NCBI RefSeq assembly: GCF_001905735.1 | Contig: NZ_LISW01000006.1 | Coordinates: 342,955-406,954, forward strand | Source: Streptomyces sp. CB01249 | GTDB lineage: Bacteria > Actinomycetota > Actinomycetes > Streptomycetales > Streptomycetaceae | DNA length: 64,000 nucleotides | Direction: 5' to 3' | In this document: piece by piece, positions 1 through 8,603 of the stretch | How positions within the stretch are numbered: the stretch's first letter is position 1 | Layout: each line of letters begins with the position of its first letter | Made by a program: the position numbers and the translations under genes | The notes under the pieces: model-generated | What the model saw: the letters and a program-made list of their open reading frames with translations, nothing else | The model's database searches: none | Told to the model about the DNA's origin: nothing

Positions 1-1384
1 CGGGCGACGCGGCCCAGTGGGTGTGCAGATAACTCGCGTGTACGTTGCCCCGGACGAACCCCTCGACGCGCCGCTCGGGCCGGTGCATGCCCCAGGCGGG
101 TTCGTCGCCCGCCCCGGGCTCGATGACGGTCCGGTGGAACTCGTGCCCCCGCATCCGCGCCCCGGCGGGCGCCAGCACGTTGTCCGTGAGCGCCACGGCG
201 TCCCGGTACCCGAGCGTCAGCCGCTTGGTCATCCGCGCCTCGGCGTCGAGCACCCCGCACATCGGCAACCCGTCCAGGGACCGCGCCAGATACAACAACC
301 CCGCACACTCGGCGGCCACCGGCGCCCCGGAGAGCGCCAACTCCGCGACGGCCTTCCGCAAGGCCTCGTTGGCCGACAACTCGGGGGCGTACACCTCAGG
401 GAACCCGCCCCCGATGACGACGCCCCGGGTCCCGAGCGGCAGAGCCTCGTCCCGCAGGGGATCAAACGAAACGACGTCGGCCCCGGCCGCGGCAAGCAAC
501 TCGGTGTTCTCGGCATACGAGAACGTAAAAGCAGCCCCACCGGCCACAGCAACAACAGGCCGGTTTTTCAGCCCCTCCGGCGCTTGAGGAGCGGGGTCCG
601 GGGCAGAGCCCCGGTTACGGGAAGGGGCGGGTAGGGGAACACCCCCGGCGACAGCAACCCCCGCATCCCACTCCCCACCCGGCGGCAACGCAGGCGCAGA
701 CCGCGCCAACGCCAACAACCCCCTCAGGTCACACCCAGCCGCAACCTGCCCCGCCATCGCCGCGACAGCGGCCACCGCATCGGACCGCCGCTCCGCCACC
801 GGCACCAACCCCAGATGCCGCGACGGCACGGAGACCCCCTCCGCCCGCCGCAAGGCACCGAGCACCGGCACCCCCGACTCCTCCAACGCCTCCCGCAGCA
901 ACGCCTCGTGCCGGTCGGACCCCACCTTGTTCAGGATCACCCCGCCGATCCGCACCTCCGCGTCCCAGGACGCGAACCCGTGCACCAGCGCCGCCACCGA
1001 CCGCGACTGCGACGACGCGTCCACGACGAGCACCACCGGCGCCCGCAGCAGCTTCGCCACATGCGCGGTGGACGCCAGCTCACCGAGCCCCGAGGCCCCG
1101 TCGTACAGCCCCATCACGCCCTCGACCACGGCCAGCCCGCACCCCCGCGCCCCGTGCGCGAACAGCGGCGCGATCAGCTCGGGCCCGCACATGTACGCGT
1201 CGAGGTTGCGCCCGGGCCGCCCGGTCGCCAGCGTGTGGAAGCCGGGGTCGATGTAGTCGGGGCCCACCTTGTGCCCGGACACGGCGAGCCCCCGCGCGGC
1301 GAACGCGGCCATCAGGCCCGTCGCGACGGTGGTCTTGCCGCTCCCGGACGAGGGCGCGGCGACGACCAGGCGGGGGACGTTCAC
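1..1384 (-). CDS. cobB: Cobyrinate a,c-diamide synthase (CobB/CbiA), 3' end off window
   Basis: ATP- and glutamine-dependent amidation of the a and c side chains of the corrin ring, in cytosolic cobalamin synthesis. The GTG start at 1384 overlaps the cobO stop (GTGA). The frame stays open for 461 codons to the left edge. The N-terminal dethiobiotin-synthetase-like P-loop SSGSGKTT lies at residues 12-19. The C-terminal class I glutamine amidotransferase domain has its nucleophile in ECAGLL (Cys about 360) and a late HWAASP motif, so only a few residues are missing. Odd feature: residues about 249-270, between the two domains, are encoded by a copy of a repeat that is intergenic elsewhere in the window. 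It keeps the frame open and adds a Pro/Arg/Ala-rich linker. Last gene of the cob operon seen here. Confidence 0.93.
   Translation of the reverse strand, partial: MNVPRLVVAAPSSGSGKTTVATGLMAAFAARGLAVSGHKVGPDYIDPGFHTLATGRPGRNLDAYMCGPELIAPLFAHGARGCGLAVVEGVMGLYDGASGLGELASTAHVAKLLRAPVVLVVDASSQSRSVAALVHGFASWDAEVRIGGVILNKVGSDRHEALLREALEESGVPVLGALRRAEGVSVPSRHLGLVPVAERRSDAVAAVAAMAGQVAAGCDLRGLLALARSAPALPPGGEWDAGVAVAGGVPLPAPSRNRGSAPDPAPQAPEGLKNRPVVAVAGGAAFTFSYAENTELLAAAGADVVSFDPLRDEALPLGTRGVVIGGGFPEVYAPELSANEALRKAVAELALSGAPVAAECAGLLYLARSLDGLPMCGVLDAEARMTKRLTLGYRDAVALTDNVLAPAGARMRGHEFHRTVIEPGAGDEPAWGMHRPERRVEGFVRGNVHASYLHTHWAASP
570..640. repeat. Copy of Streptomyces-type extragenic repeat inside cobB
   Basis: Bases 577-640 match 12004-12067 at about 58 of 64 positions, with a shared core around GGGGTCCGGGGCAG and GGGAAGGGGC. 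The second site is an intergenic inverted repeat. Here the element sits in the cobB coding sequence and is read in frame without a stop, as an interdomain linker. Confidence 0.8.
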
Positions 1385-1980
1385 CACTCGATGCCCCTCT
1401 GGCCCTTCTGCCCGGCGTCCATCGGGTGCTTGACCTTCGACATGTCCGTCACCAGGTCCGCCGCGTCCAGCAGCGCGGCGGGCGCGTTGCGGCCGGTGAT
1501 CACCACATGCTGCGTACCGGGGCGGTCGCGCAGGACCGAGACGACCTCGTCGGTGTCGATCCACCCCCAGTGCAGCGGATAGGCGAACTCGTCCAGCACG
1601 TACAGCCGGTACGTCTCGGCGGCCAGGTCGCGCTTGACCTGCTCCCAGCCCTCGCGGGCCTTCGCCTCGTTGTCCGTCTGGTCGTCCCGCTGGACCCAGG
1701 ACCAGCCCTCGCCCATCTTGTGCCAGGCGACGGACCCGCCCTCGCCGCTCGCGCCGAGGACCTTCAGCGCGTTCTCCTCGCCGACCTTCCACTTCGCCGA
1801 CTTGACGAACTGGAAGACCCCGACGGGCCACCCCTGGTTCCAGGCGCGCAGCGCGAGCCCGAAGGCCGCCGTCGACTTCCCCTTGCCGATGCCGGTGTGC
1901 ACCATCAGCAGCGGCCGGTTGCGCCGCTGCCGGGTGGTGAGTCCGTCGTCCGGCACGCTCTCCGGCTGTCCCTGCGGCAT
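1381..1980 (-). CDS. cobO: Corrinoid adenosyltransferase CobO (BtuR/CobP family)
   Basis: Transfers the adenosyl group of ATP to the reduced cobalt of cob(I)yrinic acid a,c-diamide, forming the Co-C bond. The protein has 199 residues, normal for the BtuR/CobO/CobP family. It carries the P-loop HTGIGKGKST at about 28-38 and the family signature LDEFAYPL in the second half. The ATG at 1980 shares one base with the TAA of the upstream chelatase gene (TAATG), and its stop overlaps cobB, so translation is coupled on both sides. Expression should follow the riboswitch upstream of cobD. Confidence 0.95.
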   Translation of the reverse strand: MPQGQPESVPDDGLTTRQRRNRPLLMVHTGIGKGKSTAAFGLALRAWNQGWPVGVFQFVKSAKWKVGEENALKVLGASGEGGSVAWHKMGEGWSWVQRDDQTDNEAKAREGWEQVKRDLAAETYRLYVLDEFAYPLHWGWIDTDEVVSVLRDRPGTQHVVITGRNAPAALLDAADLVTDMSKVKHPMDAGQKGQRGIEW

Positions 1981-4001
1981 TAGGCGATCCTCCTGTCGGT
2001 GTGCCCGGGGCCCGTGCCCCGGACGTCCTTGACCAGCCCGGCGATCGATTCGGCGCGCAGCTCGTCCAGCGTGACGGCGGTGCCGCCCAGGTCGGCGGCG
2101 AGATTCGCCGCGAGCCCCAGCCGTACCGGGCCCGTCTCGCAGTCCACGACGACCGACGCGATGCCCTCGGCCGCGTGCAGCCGGGCCGCCCGCGCGGCCA
2201 GCGCCACCGGGTCCGGCCCGCCGGTCGCCCGCCCGTCCGTCACCACGACCAGCAGGGGCCGCCGGGACGGGTCGCGCAGCCGCTCCACCCGCAGCACGTC
2301 GTGCGCCTTCAGCAGTCCGGCGGCCACCGGGGTTCGCCCGCCCGTCGGCAGCGACTCGAGACGGGCCGCCGCCGCGTCCACCGACGAGGTCGGCGGCAGC
2401 GCCAGCTCCGCGTCCCGGCCCCGGAAGGTGACCAGGCCGACCTTGTCGCGGCGCTGGTAGGCGTCCATCAGCAGGGACAGCACCGCCCCCTTCACGGCGC
2501 CCATGCGCTGCCGGGCGGCCATCGACCCGGAGGCGTCCACGACGAACAGCACGAGATTGCCCTCGCGCCCCTCCCGCGTCGCCTGCCGCAGATCGTCCCG
2601 CCGCACCACGAGCCCCCGCCCGGACCGGCCCCGCGCCCGCTGGTGCGGGGCGGCGGCCTGCACGGTCGCGGCCAGATGCAGCTTGGTCAGCGCGCCCTCG
2701 GGCCGCCGCGCACCGGTCGTCCGACCGTGCTCGGTACGCGCCCGGGACCGCCGCCCTGCCGCGCCCTCACCGAGACCGGGCACGCTGAGCATCTTCGTAC
2801 GGAACGGCTCACCGGCCCGTACGGGCTGCTGCTCACCGCCCTGCCCGGGCACGGGCGCGCCGGGCGTGTCGTCCGCCCCGTCGGCAGGGGAGGGCGGCGT
2901 GTCGGGCCCGTCCCCCTGCGGCGGCAGCCCGCCGCCCCCTCCGCCGCCACCGCCGTCACCGGGCCCGTCCGGCTCCGGCTCGTCGTCCCCGCCGCCGTTC
3001 TGCTCCAGCGTGTCGTCCAGCTTGTCCTCGTCGAGCCCCGGCGCGTCGAAGGGGTTCCGCCGCCTCCGGTGGGGGAGCGCGAGCAGCGCCGCCTGCCGGA
3101 CGTCCTCGGCCTGTACGTCGGTGCGCCCCGCCCACGCGGCCAGCGCGGTCGCGGTCCTGGCCATGACGATGTCCGCGCGCATCCCGTCGACCTCGAAGGC
3201 CGCGCAGGTCGCCGCGATCTGCCGCAACGCCTGGTCACCGAGCACCACTTCGGGCAGCAGCGCCCGCGCGGCCGCGATCCGGTCCCGCAACTCCGCTTCC
3301 TCGTCGGCCCAGCGCGCCGCGAAGCCCGCCGGGTCGTCCTCGTAGGCGAGCCGCCGCCGCACGACCTCCACCCGCTGGTCCGTCTCCCGGGATGCCGCGA
3401 CCTCGACGGTCAGCCCGAACCGGTCGAGCAACTGCGGCCGCAACTCGCCCTCTTCGGGGTTCATCGTCCCGACGAGCAGGAACCGCGCCGCATGCCGTAC
3501 GGAGACGCCCTCGCGCTCCACGTACGAGGCACCCATGGCCGCCGCGTCGAGCAGCAGGTCCACCAAGTGGTCGTGGAGCAGGTTGACCTCGTCCACGTAC
3601 AGGATTCCGCGGTGCGCGTCCGCGAGCAGGCCCGGTTCGAAGGCCTTCACGCCCTCCGCGAGGGCCCGTTCGATGTCGAGCGCCCCGACGAGCCGGTCCT
3701 CGGACGCGCCGACCGGCAGCTCCACGGTCCGCGCCGCCCGCGACACGCCGGAGGTGTCCTCGTGCGGGCCGTCCGGGCACGCCGGGTCGGGCGAGGCGGG
3801 GTCGCACGAGAAGCGGCACCCCGGCACGACGGAGACCTCCGGCATCAGCGCGGCCAGCGCGCGCACGGCGGTCGACTTGGCGGTGCCCTTCTCGCCGCGG
3901 ACCAGGACCCCGCCCACGGCCGGGCTGACCGCGTTGAGCAGCAGCCCGAGCCGCAGGTCGTCCTGGCCGACGACGGCGGTGAAGGGGTAGGGCGTACTCA
4001 C
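1980..4001 (-). CDS. ChlI/ChlD-type AAA+ and VWA fusion, putative cobaltochelatase subunit
   Basis: A 673-residue fusion of an AAA+ Mg-chelatase-I-like ATPase and a C-terminal von Willebrand A domain. The Walker A GEKGTAKST is near residue 35 and the Walker B is ILYVDEVNLL. A Gly/Pro/Asp-rich linker spans about 315-395. The VWA MIDAS motif DASGSM is near 487. Such proteins power metal insertion with a large CobN/ChlH-type subunit. In a cobalamin operon, cobalt insertion is the sensible role, by inference. The GTG start at 4001 overlaps the cobQ stop (GTGA). A longer upstream extension is open but overlaps most of cobQ, so it was not used. The CobN partner is not in this window. Confidence 0.88.
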   Translation of the reverse strand: MSTPYPFTAVVGQDDLRLGLLLNAVSPAVGGVLVRGEKGTAKSTAVRALAALMPEVSVVPGCRFSCDPASPDPACPDGPHEDTSGVSRAARTVELPVGASEDRLVGALDIERALAEGVKAFEPGLLADAHRGILYVDEVNLLHDHLVDLLLDAAAMGASYVEREGVSVRHAARFLLVGTMNPEEGELRPQLLDRFGLTVEVAASRETDQRVEVVRRRLAYEDDPAGFAARWADEEAELRDRIAAARALLPEVVLGDQALRQIAATCAAFEVDGMRADIVMARTATALAAWAGRTDVQAEDVRQAALLALPHRRRRNPFDAPGLDEDKLDDTLEQNGGGDDEPEPDGPGDGGGGGGGGGLPPQGDGPDTPPSPADGADDTPGAPVPGQGGEQQPVRAGEPFRTKMLSVPGLGEGAAGRRSRARTEHGRTTGARRPEGALTKLHLAATVQAAAPHQRARGRSGRGLVVRRDDLRQATREGREGNLVLFVVDASGSMAARQRMGAVKGAVLSLLMDAYQRRDKVGLVTFRGRDAELALPPTSSVDAAAARLESLPTGGRTPVAAGLLKAHDVLRVERLRDPSRRPLLVVVTDGRATGGPDPVALAARAARLHAAEGIASVVVDCETGPVRLGLAANLAADLGGTAVTLDELRAESIAGLVKDVRGTGPGHTDRRIA

Positions 4002-5551
4002 AGGGCCTCCTTGACGGGGATGGCGGGCGCTCCCGGCGGGATGAACGGCAGACCGGACGGCGCGCCCGACTCGATGAGCCGCCACAGCGCGTCGGTGTCC
4101 GCGTGTTCCTCGATCAGGTCGCCGAGGCGGTCGAGCTGTTCCTCGCGCAGCGCGGCGAAGCAGGTGTCGGGCGCGGGCACGAAGCGGCGGCCGGTGAGCC
4201 GGGCGACCTCGGCCAGGAACCGGCGGCGGAAGGCGTCGCTCTCCAGCGAGCCGTGCCAGTGCGTGCCCCAGACGGCACCGGATCGGCAGCCGTCCAGCGG
4301 GGTGCCCCGGCCGTCCGTCAGGAACGGTTCGCCGCCGCGCACATCGGCGACCCCGTGATGGATCTCGTACCCCTCGACGGGCGCACCGAGCGCCTCGCCG
4401 ACCGGCCGGGCGAGCGTCTTCTCGCGGTCGAAGCGGACGCGCACCGGCAGCAGCCCGAGCGCGTCCACCTGCCCGGCGCGCGACTCCACCTCGTCCTCGA
4501 TGTGCTCGCCGAGGATCTGGTAGCCGCCGCAGATCCCGAGCACCGGCCGCCCCTCGGCCGCGCGCCGCCGCAGCGCCTCGGCGAGTCCGCGCTCGCGCAG
4601 CCAGGCGAGCGCCTTCACGGTGCCCCGGGTGCCGGGCACGATGACGAGGTCGGCGTCGGCCAGCTCCTCGGGCCGGTCCACGAAGCGGACGACGACGCCC
4701 GGTTCGGCGGCCAGCGCGTCCACATCGGTGAAGTTCGACATCAGCGGGATCGCGCACACGGCGACGCGCAGGACGTCCTCGCCGTGCGGCGGGGCTACGG
4801 TCGACTCCCGTACGGTGCCGCGCAGCGACACCCGCAGGCCGTCCTCCTCGTCGATGCCGAGCCCGTGCGCGAAGGGCAGCACCCCGTACGTCGGACGGCC
4901 CGTCAGATCGCGGAGCATGTCGAGGCCCGGCTCAAGCAGCGAGACGTCGCCCCGGAACTTGTTGACCAGGTACCCCGCGATCAGCTCCTGGTCCTCCGGC
5001 GCGAGCAGCGCGGTCGTGCCGAAGAACGAGGCGAAGACGCCGCCCCGGTCGATGTCCCCGACCACCACGACCGGGAAGCGTGCGGCGCGGGCGATGCCCA
5101 TGTTCACGATGTCCGTGCGGCGCAGGTTGATCTCGGCGGGCGAGCCCGCGCCCTCGCAGATCACCGCGTCGTACGTGCTCCGCAGCTGCTCCAGGCAGTC
5201 CGTGACGGTGGACAGCAGCTGTTCCTGCCGCCCGCCGTGGTAGCCGCGGGCGCTCATCTCGCCGACCGGCCGCCCCATCAGGACGACCTGGCTGGAGCGG
5301 TCGCCGCCGGGCTTGAGCAGCACGGGGTTCATCAGGGCGGTCGGCTCGACGCGGGCGGCCTGGGCCTGCATCGCCTGGGCCCGGCCGATCTCGGCGCCCT
5401 CGCGGGTGACGAACGAGTTCAGCGACATGTTCTGTGCCTTGAACGGGGCGACCTTCACGCCCCGGCGCACCAGCCAGCGGCAGATGCCCGCCGTGACGAC
5501 GCTCTTGCCCGCGTCCGAGGTGGTCCCGGCGACCAGCAGTCCGCCGCTCAT
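3998..5551 (-). CDS. cobQ: Cobyric acid synthase (CobQ/CbiP)
   Basis: Amidates the b, d, e and g side chains of adenosylcobyrinic acid a,c-diamide using glutamine and ATP. The protein has 517 residues, the usual family length. It has the N-terminal motif AGTTSDAGKS and a C-terminal class I glutamine amidotransferase domain with nucleophile in GICGGYQILG (Cys about 341), plus the later YEIHHG and GTHWHG histidine motifs. The ATG at 5551 overlaps the cobD stop (ATGA), and the gene ends in a GTGA overlap with the chelatase gene. Confidence 0.96.
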   Translation of the reverse strand: MSGGLLVAGTTSDAGKSVVTAGICRWLVRRGVKVAPFKAQNMSLNSFVTREGAEIGRAQAMQAQAARVEPTALMNPVLLKPGGDRSSQVVLMGRPVGEMSARGYHGGRQEQLLSTVTDCLEQLRSTYDAVICEGAGSPAEINLRRTDIVNMGIARAARFPVVVVGDIDRGGVFASFFGTTALLAPEDQELIAGYLVNKFRGDVSLLEPGLDMLRDLTGRPTYGVLPFAHGLGIDEEDGLRVSLRGTVRESTVAPPHGEDVLRVAVCAIPLMSNFTDVDALAAEPGVVVRFVDRPEELADADLVIVPGTRGTVKALAWLRERGLAEALRRRAAEGRPVLGICGGYQILGEHIEDEVESRAGQVDALGLLPVRVRFDREKTLARPVGEALGAPVEGYEIHHGVADVRGGEPFLTDGRGTPLDGCRSGAVWGTHWHGSLESDAFRRRFLAEVARLTGRRFVPAPDTCFAALREEQLDRLGDLIEEHADTDALWRLIESGAPSGLPFIPPGAPAIPVKEAL

Positions 5552-6540
5552 ATCGCTCTCCGTCCAGCAGTACGGGATCCGTGAGGTCTCCGGGCCCGGC
5601 GCACGACCGCCCCCGCGCCCAGCCGGGCGGCCACGCTGACGCCGAGGGCGAGCACGCCCACCCGGCGCGAGAGCCGCACCGCGCGCTCGATGTCCCCGGT
5701 CTCCACCGCCCGCCCGGCCTCCCCGTTGAGCACGGGCCGGTGCTCGACCCGGCCGCCGTACGCCAGGGTCCCGCCCAGCCGTACGCCGAGCGCCCCGGCG
5801 AACGCGGCCTCCACCGGGCCCGCGTTGGGGCTCGGGTGCTTCGCGGCGTCCGCCCGCCAGGCCCGTACCGCCTCTCTGGGGCGGCCGCCGGAGGCCGCGG
5901 CGAGCAGGGCGGTGAGCCGGGCGCCGGGCCAGCCCGCGAGGTCGTCGAGGCGGGCCGAGGCCCAGCCGTACCGCAGATGGCGCGGCGACTTGTGGCCGAC
6001 CATCGCGTCGAGCGTGTTGACGGCGCGGAAGCCGACGAGCCCGGGCACACCGGCGAGGGCGCCCCAGACGAGGGCGCCGACCACGGCGTCCGAGGTGTTC
6101 TCGGCGACGGACTCCACCACGGCGCGCGCGATCCCGGGGCCGTCCAGCGCCTGCGGGTCGCGCCCGCACAGGTGCGGCAGCCGCTCCCGGGCCAACTCGA
6201 CGTCCCCCGCGGCGAGCGCCCCGCCGATGGCCCGGGCCTCGCGCCCCAGCGACGTACCGCCGACGACGGACCAGGTGGCGGCGGCGGTCAGGGCCACGGA
6301 CGCGGCGGGGTGGCGGCGCAGGGCGCGGGCGGCGAGCGCGGCGCTCCCGGCGGCGCCCCCGGCGCAGATCAGGGTGTGCAGGGCGCCCCGGCCGCGGTGG
6401 TCGCGCCAGAGCCGGTCCTCGACGGCCGCGGCGGCCCGCCCGAAGGCGGCGACCGGGTGGCCCCTGCGGGGGTCACCGAGCAGCAGGTCGCCGATCAGGC
6501 CGGCGGTGGCGCCGTACGCGTAGATGCGATCGGCACGCAC
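5548..6540 (-). CDS. cobD: Adenosylcobinamide-phosphate synthase CobD/CbiB
   Basis: Integral membrane enzyme that attaches the aminopropanol (phosphate) arm to adenosylcobyric acid. It has 330 residues with several hydrophobic segments. The N-terminus contains GDLLLGDPRRGHPVAAFG, a family hallmark, and the middle has SVAENTSDAVV. The GTG at 6540 is chosen because the typical N-terminus begins there. It is the first gene of the operon and follows the cobalamin riboswitch by about 110 bases. The name cobD is used in the aerobic-pathway sense, not that of the Salmonella decarboxylase. Confidence 0.94.
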   Translation of the reverse strand: MRADRIYAYGATAGLIGDLLLGDPRRGHPVAAFGRAAAAVEDRLWRDHRGRGALHTLICAGGAAGSAALAARALRRHPAASVALTAAATWSVVGGTSLGREARAIGGALAAGDVELARERLPHLCGRDPQALDGPGIARAVVESVAENTSDAVVGALVWGALAGVPGLVGFRAVNTLDAMVGHKSPRHLRYGWASARLDDLAGWPGARLTALLAAASGGRPREAVRAWRADAAKHPSPNAGPVEAAFAGALGVRLGGTLAYGGRVEHRPVLNGEAGRAVETGDIERAVRLSRRVGVLALGVSVAARLGAGAVVRRARRPHGSRTAGRRAI

Positions 6541-6649
6541 GGTTCAGCCGGCCGTACCGGAGTCCGCCGACAGAGGCTGTGGGGAGAGGGGCGCACGGCA
6601 GCCGGGCATGGCGATATGTCCTCACTCAGGGTCCGCGCCCTGGTTCGAC

Positions 6650-6812
6650 GTGACGGCGACAAGAGTCTCCTGGCTTCCGGATCGGCGGATTCCCCCGGTC
6701 TTCCAGCCCGCTCGCGCGGGCCGTGACGTGCGGTGGGGGACCGCTCCCCGGTGACAGTGGCGGGACCGCGCCGGATTCGCACCGGCTTCCTCTGCTGTCG
6801 CCGTAATGGCTC
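6650..6812 (-). promoter_or_regulatory. Cobalamin (AdoCbl) riboswitch upstream of cobD
   Basis: On the minus strand the leader shows the conserved core: GCCGGTGCGAATCCGG, then GGTCCCGCCACTGT with the B12 box GCCACTG at 6755-6761. After a variable GC-rich arm follows GGAAGCCAGGAGACT (6664-6678). Order and spacing match the class. It lies between a candidate promoter and cobD and should repress the cob operon when adenosylcobalamin is plentiful. The ends are approximate. Confidence 0.94.
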
Positions 6813-6816
6813 CGGC

Positions 6817-6846
6817 AGTCCACCACGCCCCGCGAACGCCCGTCAA
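6817..6846 (-). promoter_or_regulatory. Candidate promoter of the riboswitch/cob operon
   Basis: TTGACG (6841-6846) and TGGACT (6817-6822) on the minus strand are 18 bases apart. A start near 6810 would place the whole riboswitch in the transcript. The -10 is a poor match, so this is inference from position. Confidence 0.4.
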
Positions 6847-6889
6847 CTCGCCGTTGACCTGCGACGGCAGGGTGTGGGCGGACGCACAT

Positions 6890-6922
6890 CGGGCCGGACG
6901 CGCACGAGGTGCGTCCGGCCCG
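6890..6922 (-). terminator. Hairpin after the small membrane protein gene
   Basis: A perfect 12-bp stem (arms 6890-6901 and 6911-6922) with a 9-base loop, just downstream of the stop at 6939 on the minus strand and upstream of the cob promoter. It lacks a clear U-run, as is common in Streptomyces. Confidence 0.65.
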
Positions 6923-6938
6923 AGGGAGGGGGTTCGCG

Positions 6939-7172
6939 TCAGGCGACGATGAGGTAGATGCCGTACGCGACCGCCGCCGCGCACAGCCCGAAGCAGACGT
7001 ACGCCCCGGCGTGCGCCAGCAGGAGCGAGGAGCCCGCCGGACCGCCCTGCGCAGCCGGTTCCGGCTGCTTGGAGAGGCCGACGATGCCGAGCGTGAAGAG
7101 GCCCACCAGAGCGACGGTGGTGACGAGGGAGACGCCGAAGACGGTGCCCAGAGCTGCCCAGTCGATGTTCAT
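6939..7172 (-). CDS. Small two-helix membrane protein next to Pit
   Basis: A 77-residue protein with two hydrophobic segments, about residues 8-32 and 50-76, joined by a short Pro/Gly-rich loop. I recognise no family. It starts at an ATG about 33 bases after the Pit stop on the same strand, so the two are probably co-transcribed. The hairpin at 6890-6922 follows it. A role alongside phosphate uptake is only suggested by position. Confidence 0.75.
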   Translation of the reverse strand: MNIDWAALGTVFGVSLVTTVALVGLFTLGIVGLSKQPEPAAQGGPAGSSLLLAHAGAYVCFGLCAAAVAYGIYLIVA

Positions 7173-7205
7173 ACGGGGTGTCCTTTACCGGAGTACCGGG
7201 GTCTG

Positions 7206-8471
7206 TCAGACCGTGGCGGGTCGGGCCGGATCGGCGGCGACGGGTGCGGCGGGCGCCGGAATGGTGGCGGCGAGGTCGTGCGCCACGGTGGGCGGCGGGC
7301 TCACGGCCGCGATGGCCTGGGTGACGACACCGGCGGGCTCGGCCGGGGCCGTGTCCTCGGTGCCCGGTGCGACATCGCCGTGGCCGACGGGCTTGCGGCG
7401 CGAGAGCACCCAGATCGCCCCGGAACCGGCGATCAGGAGGGCCGCGACGACCACGACGCCCCAGGTGCCCTGCTTCGTCAGGAACTCGGCGCCCGCCCCG
7501 ACCAGACCGGCGGCCGGCAGGGTCAGGCCCCAGGCGACGAACATCCGGGTGGCGGTGGACCAGCGGACCACACCCCCGGCACGGCCGAGGCCCGCGCCCA
7601 TCACGGCCCCGGAGCAGGACTGCGTGGTGGAGAGGGAGAAGCCGAGGTGCGAGGAGGCCAGGATGACGGTGGCCGCGCTGGTCTGGGCGGCGAAGCCCTG
7701 CGGGGGCTTCAGCTCGGTCAGGCCGCTGCCCATGGTGCGGATGATGCGCCAGCCGCCGAGGTAAGTGCCGAGCGCGATGGCCAGACCGGCGCTGACGATG
7801 ACCCAGACCGGCGGGTTGGAGCCGGGGGAGAGGACGCCGCCGGTGACCAGGGCCAGGGTGATGATGCCCATCGTCTTCTGCGCGTCGTTGGTGCCGTGGG
7901 CGAGCGAGACGAGCCCGGCCGAGGCGATCTGCCCCGCCCGGTAGCCCTTGGCGGTGGCCTTCTCCTGGGCGTCGTTACGGATCTTCCCGCCGATCCGGTA
8001 CGTGAGCCTCGTGGCCAGGAGCGCGGCCACACCGGCCACGATCGGGGCGGCGACGGCGGGCAGCAGCACCTTGGTGACGACGGTGCCGCCGTTGACCGAC
8101 GACCAGCCGGCGGACATCACCGCGGCGCCGATGAGGCCGCCGAACAGTGCGTGGGAGGAGCTGGACGGGAGCCCGACCAGCCAGGTCAGAAGATTCCACA
8201 GGATGGCGCCGACGAGCGCCGCGAAGATGACCTCGGTTCTGAGGCCGTCCTCGTTGACGATCCCGCCGGAGATCGTCTTGGCGACCTCCACGGACAGGAA
8301 CGCGCCGACCAGATTGAGAACGGCGGACATCGCGACCGCCGTCTTGGGTTTGAGTGCGCCGGTCGAGATGGTCGTGGCCATCGCGTTGGCGGTGTCGTGG
8401 AAACCGTTCGTGAAATCGAACACTAGAGCTGTCACGATCACTATCGCGAGCAGCAGCGTGATGTGTTCCAT
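7206..8471 (-). CDS. pit: Pit-family inorganic phosphate transporter
   Basis: Low-affinity phosphate (metal-phosphate) cation symporter in the cytoplasmic membrane, 421 residues. The N-terminal repeat carries FDFTNGFHDTANAMAT, and the second repeat has SLAHGTNDAQKTMG near residue 190; both are Pit/PHO4 signatures. About ten hydrophobic helices are visible, and the tail is Ala/Pro-rich. ATG start at 8471. A direct repeat resembling a PhoP box lies 50-75 bases upstream, suggesting phosphate control. The neighbouring cob operon is separately regulated. It resembles the pitH2 locus of S. coelicolor, from memory. Confidence 0.95.
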   Translation of the reverse strand: MEHITLLLAIVIVTALVFDFTNGFHDTANAMATTISTGALKPKTAVAMSAVLNLVGAFLSVEVAKTISGGIVNEDGLRTEVIFAALVGAILWNLLTWLVGLPSSSSHALFGGLIGAAVMSAGWSSVNGGTVVTKVLLPAVAAPIVAGVAALLATRLTYRIGGKIRNDAQEKATAKGYRAGQIASAGLVSLAHGTNDAQKTMGIITLALVTGGVLSPGSNPPVWVIVSAGLAIALGTYLGGWRIIRTMGSGLTELKPPQGFAAQTSAATVILASSHLGFSLSTTQSCSGAVMGAGLGRAGGVVRWSTATRMFVAWGLTLPAAGLVGAGAEFLTKQGTWGVVVVAALLIAGSGAIWVLSRRKPVGHGDVAPGTEDTAPAEPAGVVTQAIAAVSPPPTVAHDLAATIPAPAAPVAADPARPATV

Positions 8472-8518
8472 TTACCCAGGCAATCGTTCGACGTCATTGG
8501 CACGTGGAACGTAGGCAA

Positions 8519-8545
8519 CTTGAGTGAACAGAAGATGAACTGAAC
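8519..8545 (-). promoter_or_regulatory. PHO-box-like direct repeats upstream of pit
   Basis: On the minus strand, GTTCAT(CTTCT) is followed by GTTCAC(TCAAG) exactly 11 bases later, with a third GTTCA just upstream. PhoP sites in Streptomyces are 11-base direct repeats beginning GTTCA, so PhoP control of pit is likely. Confidence 0.6.
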
Positions 8546-8603
8546 AGGGCGCTGCGGTGACCCTCGCGGCGGCGGCCGGACGGGGCCCGGAAAGGATCTT
8601 CGG

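Noticed and set aside
540..660. Possible pseudogene or frameshift in cobB at the repeat
   Set aside because: I read the codons through 542-720 and found no stop and no frame change; both flanking domains are in one frame.
2001..4358. Long plus-strand open frame of 785 codons across the chelatase/cobQ region
   Set aside because: It opposes genes with clear protein motifs. High third-position GC creates long antisense frames, and its composition (Arg, Pro, His, Gln) is typical of such shadows.
3998..6169. An apparent fusion of cobQ with upstream sequence
   Set aside because: The frame upstream of 5551 is Arg/Pro-rich non-coding shadow of cobD; the CobQ family start is at the ATG at 5551 in ATGA overlap.
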